Of a DNA stretch of 64,000 nucleotides, positions 55,654 through 64,000 are shown in pieces. The stretch spans positions 26,352,949 to 26,416,948 of the forward strand of contig NC_064773.1 of assembly GCF_011397635.1 (NCBI RefSeq). The letters are read 5' to 3'. Numbering within the stretch: position 1 is the first letter of the stretch; every line of letters begins with the position of its first letter. Below the pieces are notes generated by a model. The model made no database searches. It had not been told where the DNA came from and saw only the letters and a program-made list of their open reading frames with translations. The position numbers were made by a program, and so were the translations under genes. Source of the stretch: Epinephelus fuscoguttatus (lineage: Eukaryota; Chordata; Actinopteri; Perciformes; Serranidae).

Positions 55654-56186
55654 TAGGGGTGTCAAATATACGGCCCATGGGCCAGAACTGGCCCGCTAAA
55701 GGGTCCAGTCTGGCCCACTAGATGACTTGCACACCCAGTATTGATGCACTTGTAGAGGCTAAGAGGTGCCAGGTTTCAGAAACAAGTTAAACAGTTGCCT
55801 TTATGACCAGAATACAGCTCTCTGAAAAGCGAGTAAATACTTATTGTGGTCATATTTGAAGATAGTGAACATTGTGTTAAGTATTGTCAATCAGCAGCTT
55901 AAGTAGCTTCCACTTTAGTTTGGTGTGTTGATGCCAGCATTTCTTGACAGGGGTGGAAATATATGTAAAAATGCACATGTAATGACAGTGAGAAGTAGAC
56001 TGAGTGTGGAAAAACTCAGACATGTTAAAATTGCACTTATTGTTCTTAAGACATCTCAGAATGTAAAACAAAAAAATTGGGTGGTTTTATTTATAAATTA
56101 CTATACAATGGTTCTACTGGTCTTGCCCACTTGAGAAAAAATGGTCTTTATGCAGCCCATGAACTAAAATGAGTTTGTCACCCCTA
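55654..56186. mobile_element. hAT (Charlie-like) non-autonomous element
   Basis: The left end TAGGGGTGTCAAATATACGG and the right end, inverted, TAGGGGTGACAAACTC match a well-known hAT terminus. The 8 bp flanks GTTTAATA and GTCTAAAA agree at 6 of 8 positions. There is no open transposase frame. Confidence 0.7.
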
Positions 56187-56438
56187 GTCTAAAACATACA
56201 AATACACCAGTAGTATTACATTCTATTTCCAAAACAAGGCTTTAAATCATATTTTTGATCTCTACTGCACACTATAATGTTGGCACAAGTTGATATCCTT
56301 CAAGGCAGAAGGATGCCACATGCTTGTTTTTAAGACTGTAGATGCAGTATCAAGTTCAGGTCCAATTTAAAAAAAAAAACCATTCAGGTTTTCTTATATC
56401 ACAATATGTCTAAAGGCATACAGAAATTTGCAGATTAT

Positions 56439-56444
56439 TTTATT
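56439..56444 (-). other. Candidate optn polyadenylation signal
   Basis: AATAAA on the minus strand lies about 740 bases after the optn stop. It would set the 3' end of the transcript near 56420. Confidence 0.45.
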
Positions 56445-57183
56445 CCCATTCACAGAGGTACAGCATGGAATCAAAGGACCTTTATAATGTACACACTACA
56501 GAATCAGCGGGTGTTGTATACAGTGATAGATTGATTAACAAGTTAAATATATTACGTTCTGATTACCAGGTGTCATCTGCAGAGTCAAAATAAAATAATT
56601 CTCTTCATATTAAAGTGCCTACATGGTGCATGCTCCCACCAACACAGTCATGAGCTAAAATACCCTTTCCAAGCTAAAAATATAGAAAGAATCTCATTTT
56701 AATTTGACGAGAAAACCTTCAAAAAATAAAGCATTCAGCAACCAAATACTTGGTAAACAAACTCGACTTGTAAATGCTGAACGTACTTAATGAATGTGTG
56801 CATGACAGGCAGAAAGCACCAACTTATCAAAGGGTTCGAGCACTTTCTCTTTTCCTTTCAGCTGTTACAGTGACAAACAGACTATGTGCCAGATGACGCC
56901 CTACAACACTTTGTTCCATTCTAAATCTTCATCCTCAAATTTCACAAACTAGACACGGCCAGTAGTTTTTAGAAGTACCTTCAATACATTTTTAAATCCT
57001 GCTACTTCAATTCTACCAAAAGCAAGGTGTTCCCGTCCTAGAATGAGTGTTACTGAGTTGATCATGGAACTATGGCGGGTTTTCTCAGGGATCCGAGAAG
57101 AGGTACAGGTAAAAGCAGAGGAAGACTCAGATTAAGGTGCTAATGTAGCCGCTGTTGTTGTGGGTGCTTGTAAAGATGGAGGT

Positions 57184-60100
57184 CTAGTTGATGCAGTCCA
57201 TGATGTGGATCTGCAGAGAGTCCAGGTCCGGCAGGATCTCGTTGCACTTTGGACACGCGTGTTCAGGGATATTTCCGCCCTGCCAGTCTGCACCTACGAG
57301 ACAGAGACACTGATCACAACCTGAACATGCTGAATGTGACAAATGAACTGAGTCGTTGATCCTGCATTTCCTCCCAGACTGTGTGTTGTCACAAGTTCCA
57401 CCAAGCACACATTTTATTGGCTATACTGTCAAGATGATGAGAGTTAGATGAGAAGATTGATAGCACACTCATGACTGTAGGCTAACTATGAGGCTAGAGA
57501 CAGCAGCCGGTTAGTTTAGCATAAACACTGGAAACAGAGGAAAACAGCTTGCCTGGCTCTGTCAAAACCAGGCCCCCAGAAAATGTGCTGTGCTTCTGAG
57601 GCCATTTTTCGTAGTGGCCAAACAGTGGAATTACATCCTTTATGTGATGTCATTTGGCCCATTGACTTGCATGTTCAGTGAATACATTTTTTTGACTGTT
57701 AAAACCCCGAAAAATGGCTTCTTACACTATCAGAATTTGATTAGTTTGATCCCATAGCATTTGGAAAGTCTAGAAGAGCTGCACAATTTAATTATTTTGT
57801 TCCCACTGAAGTTAGTAGAGTGCTAAACCAGAAGTAACAGGCTCAACCGGTGGAGGTCTCTATTGCACCACCTCTATGGGCCACACATATGCCTCTTCCA
57901 CCAACTTGGAGCCAGTTCCGCTCTGGTTCCTGCACCTAAATTCCAACCACTCACTGCATTTTGACAAAAATAAATTAGTTAGGAACTCGAAAAGTTGGTT
58001 CTCAGCTGGAACCAAAACATAGCAGGTTTTTCTTGAGCCTAAGTGCACATAGTGACGACATCAGTGGGCATGTCATATTCTACAGGATGAAGACAGGATA
58101 ATTTGCCACTGCTGTCTGCTTACGTTGATGCCGCATTCTCAATTACAATGGTTCTGCTCAAACCTGGTGGAAACTTGGGCTGGTTCACTAGATAGCACCA
58201 AAGTTCCGAAAATCCAGAACAGAGCCAGTTCAAGAACCAACACTAATTTGGTGGAAAAGGGATGACAGTGCAGAAGTAGAGTCAATTATCTGGGTAATTT
58301 TATATGCGGTAGATTTTTTTGCTTCATGTGCCACTAACAACTTTCACACAAATGAACGGGGCCCTGCCTCAAATTCTGTATCCAGCTCTCTTTTTACATC
58401 TATGGTCAAAAGGAAAAACTATTTGTTTAAACTAATCATATTAGATCATGTTTTGTCAATCCACACAAAACTGAATTGCAAATTTTTTTCATGTTGAGTT
58501 AAATACTGGAAAGATTTATTGGACAGCAAGTGACTTCCTTGAGTCTTGTCTAGTGTAGAACCCTTGTCAGTAACCTCCACAGTGACAAGAAGACTCAATG
58601 CTAGGTGTTCCCCTGCTTCCAGTCTCTTTGACTAGGCTAAGCTAGTCTCGCTCACCAGACCTTTCTCAAGAAAAGAAAGGTCTGGCTGGGCCAACTCTCA
58701 CTTTAAGATTGGAGAAAAAACGCCCCGGCTGCTTGTATTTCTTTCAATCAATCACAATCGTTCTGGGCGGTGCCACAGCAACGGTGTGCTTGCAAAAATA
58801 TTGCCAGGGGGAAACAGGTTTTAGTGTAACACGCCCACAAAAATATCACCTACAGGACGCAAACCATGGCAGAAAAATGGCTACATCCCTGCAATATCAA
58901 ACACCGCAAAAGTTAGTAAAGGACGTGTTGAAAACTGCAACCGGAGGTGGTAGGGCGGGACTTCAGCAGGTGGCGCATTCCACCCAATGAGAGGCTGATC
59001 TATGCAGCGAACTTCCACCCACTCAGACTAAGGCTAAGCTAACTGTCTTCTGGCTCTAGCTTCATATTTAGCACACAGACATCATAAATCTCCTCATCTA
59101 ACTTGGCAAGAAAACAGATCAGCGTATTTTCCCAGTATGACAGGCTAATCTTTTGAGGCTCTATCAATCCAGGTAAAAGTCCTAGTGCTTGGAAGGCTCT
59201 ACTCAGGACATAAAAAAGGCATGTCTACCTCTTCCAACCAGAGTAGCACCAGCTCCTAGTGGATTTCCTCCCAGTGACACATGTCTCCTCTGCATCTCGT
59301 TCAGCGACCGCCTGCCGAGAGACAAAAGAAAAAGAGGGCTCTCAGAAAGTGCATTTCATTTAAGGTGTAAAAGCAAAGCAGACTAATCACAGGATTGTGC
59401 AGTCGTAGACGTGATGTTGGTGCAAATTCAAAATCTAAACTACGATAACCTAACTACTGTTCGTGAATTGTCAAGAAAGAGATCTTCTGCTCAATCTTTA
59501 TAAGTTGCATACATGTATGTATTTATGCAAGATTATTCAGTAGTAATGGTAACATATTCTGTGACGAATCATATTCACGTCAGGATGAGAGCATGAGACA
59601 TTTCCCCATGTGGCACGACAGTACCAAAACTGCCCGATGACTGACTTACCAGTCAGGATATATAACTTGTAGGAACCAGACTAGACTAAAAGGGAAGAAT
59701 TTGCTGTATCTTTTTCATTCCTTGGTCCAGACCACCTGAACTGAACTACAGGTGTAAAAATTGGTCTTGTGTTTGACTTCATACCTGCCAAGTGACTCCA
59801 TCTCCTCCTGCAGCTGGCTGTTCTGCTTCTTCACATACTCCAGCTGAGCAGCCAGACGCTCCCTCTCCTCATGGAGCTTCTCCCTCGCTGCTCGCTCTGC
59901 GTAAAAGTCTGAGGAGTAAACTTCAGCCTGCACGGAGAGAGAACAGCAAAAAGCATGACGACCACGTGAAACTGAAGGGAGCCATGTTGTCATGTGGGCT
60001 TCTGATACTAAGGGTCCAACTCTAGATGCAAGTGTTAACTTAACATCGACTCGTTATACTACCGCTGACCTGAGCCTGGAACACAGATATGGTCTCCAGC

Positions 60101-62866
60101 TCCTTCTCCTTCTGGAAGATCTCCTGCTTCATGTGATCAATGTGATCCTGCTTTTTAGCCAGGGCCTCTTCAGCAGCAGTCAGCCGCTCCTGCAGCTGGT
60201 CCACCACCTCCTTCTGCACCAGCTGAGACTGCAAGACCAGAGGGCAAAGGTCAAACACGTCTGGCTCTCATCATAGTTGTTTATACGCTTATAGCTGCAT
60301 AAGGTTTCGGTGGAAATCAGTAGAATTTGATTTGGTTATCTGTTGTTAAAAGGGCACATATTATGCTACAAAAACTGACCTCTCTCTTCTTCTTCTCCTC
60401 TTTGAGTTCATTGTAGTCTTCAAACAGCTTGGTGTAGGCATCCTTCAGCTGGGCCAGGTTGCTCCTGTGAGGAGGGAAGGATGGGAGTCACTGATGACTC
60501 AATGTGTGTGTCCAAATATGTGCTAATCACTACTGGGAAATAGACTCTGACGATAAAATTGGGGGTTCAAATGCAAATCAGTGTCATGTTGTATGTTTTA
60601 TCTGTACTTGCTACACTTGAACGTATTGTGTTATTGTCAAAAAGCAATCAAAAGTTTAGATTTTAATTTTTTTGGAGCGCTAAAGCAGTTGAGATTAACA
60701 TGATCCTTCAGTGTCTCTGACCTCTCCTCCCCAGCCTTCCTCTGCTCCATCTGGCTCTGGGCCTGCATGCTGTCCACCTGCAGCTTCAGCCGGTCATTCT
60801 CCGACTGAACGGCCTGCTTTTCCACCAGCTGGGCCTTCAGGGTGGCCACATCCTGCTCCACATCCCGACATCTAAAACGCAAGAGAAAAAGGAAATATGC
60901 ACAGGTCAGGACTAAGCACAGGACAAAGAGGAATGTTTGCTTTCCCTTTAAAGATCCAAACAAGATTTCCCTGTAATTTGTTTAATGGAACAGGAAAAAA
61001 ATGCATAACATAAGCACATTATAGGTTGCTATTTTTGTTGGCACCTTCACTAAATGGTTTGCATGATAACATTCAACAGTGTGGACATATGTGTATGTGT
61101 GGGCCTAACCTGTCCTGCAGGTTCTTCTTCATGCCTTCTGCTTCATCCAGCTTGCTCTGAGCCTGCTGCAGTTCTTTGAACAGCGTCATCATCTGAGACT
61201 TCAGATTCTCCACCTCAGATGCTGCCTGAAATATTTAACATAGCATAGTGACACATGAACGTCATGATAAGGAGAGTAGACATTACAAACATCAGTGGCA
61301 ATTATGGCAACGACAAAGTCTGAGATCAACAATGGGACACTGAGATTAGACATAAAATTAGGTTCTTTAAATGTACTGTAGAATGCTACTTTAAAGGGAC
61401 AGTACGGATCTTTTGTAGTGGGGTTGAATGAGGTACTTATCCATAGTCAGTGTATTACATATGTCAGTCAGCATACCCCCAGTTTGGAGAAGCAGCAGTA
61501 CCGCCACTAAGGCCAAGCAATCTACGGCTGTTATCTTAGCTCTCTGCAGAGCCACCAAACTTCATTGATAAAAAAGCAAATTTTACCTCGCAGAACAAAG
61601 GAGTTGCTAGACTACAACTGCCTTGATCAGTTAGTTTGTTTGTGTTACTGTGTGACTTTGGTGTTTTAAAGGTACAGTACAGATTAACCCAAGTCACACA
61701 AAAGCATAAACAAACTAACTGATTGAGGCAGTGGTAGACCAGGAACTCCTGTGCTCTATGGGGTAAAATTACTGTTTTTCTCAATGGAGTCTGGTGGCTA
61801 TGGAGAGAGCACAGATAACCGCATAACGTTTTGCTGCTGCCCCCACCCAGAGCAGTACAGCTGAGCAGTACTCAGCTTCTGTGGCAGTGGCCTGCTTCTC
61901 CAAACTGGGGACATGTCCACTGCCATCTACTGTAACACAGTGACTATGGATAGCGTCCCATTTCAAATGATCCAAGCTATTCCTTTAACAACAGTGTCTG
62001 AATACAATGCTGCTACTTTTAGTATTTTCTTGAGAAAGTAAATATCTTTACCTCTTGCCCACAATCCTCTTTGGGCTCTGTAGTCTCTTCTGGAGTTGTC
62101 TGTGTCGATTCATCTACAGTACTCTTCCTCTCCTCCAGCTCTCTTATTCTGTTGGATAATTTGTTAAAAAAAACATGTAAGCTGAAAAACTAACACATTT
62201 CGAGAGATGAGATTAGATAAAAACCAAACAATTGCACTTAGAAGCTAATACAAAACAGAAATGTAGCGGCCATTTCCTGCCAATTTGGTCCAATTTACAC
62301 TAACAGCCTGACTGTTGTGTTCCCTGATGCTATCAACTTAGTGATATATTAAGTAGGGAAATGCTCCTGAAGTTTTTGCCCTCACCTGGCAGCAGAAGAC
62401 TGCAGATCAGCCTGCAGCCTCTCGGCCCGCTGCGTCTCATTCCTCAGTGACTGGAGGAGCTGGCTGACGGTCATCTCCTCACTGTCCATCCGGGATGCCG
62501 TCATGCTTAGTTCCGGACGTCTGCTGCGCTCTGTACCACACACATCATTCACACCAGCAACGCCTCCATCCTGAGAGGAAAAACAGATTTGATGTGGAAT
62601 ACCCTGGATGTCTGAAACAGGACAACTTTGAAGGAAATACTTATAATACAAGAGCATCTTTCTCATTTTCTTTAATACACGCATGCGCGTGTGTTGCTCT
62701 TTACCGAGACCCTGATGACCTCGATGAAAGAGTCATCGTTTGAGTCCTGGTCCGCCTTCAGCTGCAGCTCAGAGTTCATGGCCACCAGGTCGTTCTTCTC
62801 TGCCTGCAGGCGAGCAACCTGGGCACGAAGGGCATCCAGCTCTGCACCGTGATTGAGTGACGTCGC
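57184..62866 (-). CDS. optn: Optineurin, C-terminal 429 residues (5' exons outside window)
   Basis: Ten in-phase exons, 5' to 3': 62705-62866, 62386-62570, 62052-62148, 61110-61225, 60722-60871, 60380-60464, 60070-60228, 59785-59927, 59229-59311 and 57184-57293. Optineurin is a cytosolic adaptor that links ubiquitin chains, LC3/GABARAP and TBK1 in selective autophagy and innate signalling. The first exon here encodes DDSFIEVI, the LIR motif, with the serine that TBK1 phosphorylates just before the aromatic residue. [13 protein letters not shown] follows, as in human HEELTVSQLLLCLR. Most of the rest is coiled coil. The UBAN ubiquitin-binding segment ([16 protein letters not shown]) retains the aspartate and the glutamate matching human D474 and E478. 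The end is a CCHC-type zinc finger ([12 protein letters not shown]...[10 protein letters not shown]). About 150 N-terminal residues and the start codon lie to the right of 64000. Confidence 0.94.
57892..58260. mobile_element. Small inverted-repeat DNA element in the last optn intron
   Basis: CCTCTTCCACCAACTT at the left is matched, inverted, by CCTTTTCCACCAAATT at the right, with GAGCCAGTTCC-type text inside each end. No clear target duplication was found, so the class (probably hAT) is uncertain. Confidence 0.55.
58655..59035. repeat. Interspersed repeat in the last optn intron
   Basis: It starts AGTCTCGCTCACCAGACCTT and contains AAGGTCTGGCTGGGCC and AGGACGCAAACC-like text; a CAATGAGAGGCTGATC segment lies near the right edge. 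CTAAGCTA(G/A) text flanks both sides. It resembles a frequent fish repeat. There is a short local hairpin of AGACCTTTCT and AGAAAGGTCT near 58660-58684. Confidence 0.5.
61395..61984. mobile_element. TTAA-flanked palindromic MITE in an optn intron
   Basis: TTAA at 61391-61394 and 61985-61988 flanks a 590 bp element that starts AGGGACAGTACGG and ends in GCTATTCCT. Most of the interior is one large palindrome: 61545-61672 pairs with 61676-61795 (for example ATCAGTTAGTTTGTTT and its inverse). The subterminal text GTCAGTGTATTACATA is shared with the element at 18710, so they belong to the same family. Confidence 0.75.
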
Positions 62867-62947
62867 CTGGAGATAACAACACACTGAGTAGTTAAGGGGT
62901 TAATGTGGTTACAATTTGACAGAAACTTATTATCTAGTGCAACTTAA

Positions 62948-63939
62948 AGGGTAAGGCTGGTATTTTCAACCTGGATCTTATCTTCCCATGTTTTGGTGTT
63001 TAATGGGAACACCAGTTTTTGAAGTTGGTCCAGCAGAGTCCGAGAGGTGCAACATAATTGCTCAGTCACCGTCAATTTACATTTAAAAGTGCTTGTTTTT
63101 GCCACTGACAGGCTCTGATTATTATTTTAAGTGTCTGAAAAGTTTACTGAAAAGATCCTTAAAGAGACAGGCCATGTTATTAAAGAGTAAAACCAGAAAG
63201 AGCCCTGAAATCGCTATTGCCAAAACCCACCAGACTCCATTTAAATAAACAGTTATTTTATCTTTATAAAACACACTCAATTCTAAGATGATAGACACCA
63301 AAATAACACGAAAACCGTTGTGGCTGTTCATACCACTGTTTCAACATTCACCAGCTCTGGTTTGGTTGAAATAAACCCTTAACTCACCCAGTTCGATGTG
63401 AAAATATGCTGCCTCTGTACCACCTAAAATAAATGTTTATTTAAATGGAGTCTGGTGGATTTGGCGATGGCGATTTCAGAGCTTTTTCTCGTTAAACAAA
63501 AAGGATCTGACTCAGTTACCAAACAGTCCATCTCTGTAGGGATCCCTACCACAATGTTATCAGTCAGTTATAATGATAATCTGAGAGGTCTTTTTTGTTT
63601 TGTTTTGTTAAGTTTTTGTATTGTTTTAATACATGTCTTTTTCCCAGATGGCACACTTCAGTGGGTGATTGTACTTGTCTCTGATACAAATGTTGTATAA
63701 TCCTGCAAAATCCAATAAAGGGGTTAGAAAAAAAAGTTAATCTGAGCCTGTCAGTGGCAAAAACACTTTTAGTGGATGCAATTTGAGGGTTCCTACAGTT
63801 GTTGCATTGCAGACTGTTTCACTTCTGTTAGCTGCAGCATTCTTGCTCAACACCACACCGATTTTAAGAATGGTTGTTCCCATTACTCACAAAAACTCTG
63901 GAAAACTGGGTCCAGGTTGAGTAACACCAAAGTGACCCT
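62948..63939. mobile_element. Large nested palindromic TTAA-type element in an optn intron
   Basis: TTAA at 62944-62947 precedes AGGGTAAGGCTGG. The right end is ...AGTGACCCT followed by TTTA, a one-base variant of TTAA. Three sets of inverted arms are nested: the termini with TCAACCTGGA, a middle pair with TTTTTGCCACTGACAGGCTC (63098 and 63740), and an inner pair with CCACCAGACTCCATTTAAAT (63227 and 63436). The ~1 kb element has no real coding frame. Confidence 0.7.
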
Positions 63940-64000
63940 TTTACGTACAATGAGACAGACAAATCTCAAACGAAGATATATAAAATAAAATATACAATAT
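63940..64000. other. optn intron, right edge of window
   Basis: Short AT-rich end of the window. The next upstream optn exon is not reached. Confidence 0.5.

Noticed and set aside
55925-56134. Open frame with an NWVVLF motif inside the hAT element
   Set aside because: It lies wholly within the non-autonomous element and shows no transposase motif.

Overview
The window looks like nuclear DNA from a teleost fish, most likely a percomorph. The genes are spread over many short exons with GT/AG introns. The spacers are AT-rich, full of CA/TG microsatellites, and carry repeat types common in ray-finned fish (hAT, Tc1 and TTAA-target elements, and a LINE reverse-transcriptase tail). Exon protein sequences match four vertebrate genes that are neighbours on human 10p13: PHYH, UCMA, MCM10 and OPTN. 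Their order and relative orientations agree with the human block as recalled, read in reverse. Nothing here is prokaryotic; there are no operons or CRISPR arrays, and no RNA genes were recognised.

Layout. 1-21.1 kb: gene-poor DNA with nested transposons. The most notable is a 2.0 kb TTAA-flanked, Kolobok-like element carrying a THAP-domain exon and interrupted by a solo LTR. Others are a piggyBac-like element with a threefold internal repeat, a palindromic TTAA MITE, an old LINE tail and long dinucleotide arrays. 21.2-21.8 kb: a CpG-rich block with a minus-strand splice donor, possibly the first exon and promoter of an unidentified gene. 23.9-29.4 kb: phyh on +, 9 coding exons, 356 aa. 30.2-30.7 kb: a dead Tc1-like transposon end. 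34.6-41.9 kb: ucma on +, 5 exons, 132 aa. 44.6-55.1 kb: mcm10 on -, 17 coding exons, 915 aa, plus an inferred 5' UTR exon. 56.4-64 kb: optn on -, the last 10 coding exons (429 aa); the N-terminal exons lie beyond the right edge.

The four genes share ancestral linkage, not a pathway. PHYH carries out peroxisomal phytanoyl-CoA alpha-hydroxylation. UCMA is a secreted Gla-rich cartilage protein. MCM10 is a replication-initiation and fork scaffold. OPTN is an autophagy and ubiquitin receptor. ucma and mcm10 are tail to tail; mcm10 lies downstream of optn in the same orientation. Exon boundaries were derived by hand from splice sites, reading phase and recalled human proteins; no alignment or database search was run. 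Transposon class names rest on terminal sequences and target-site duplications.
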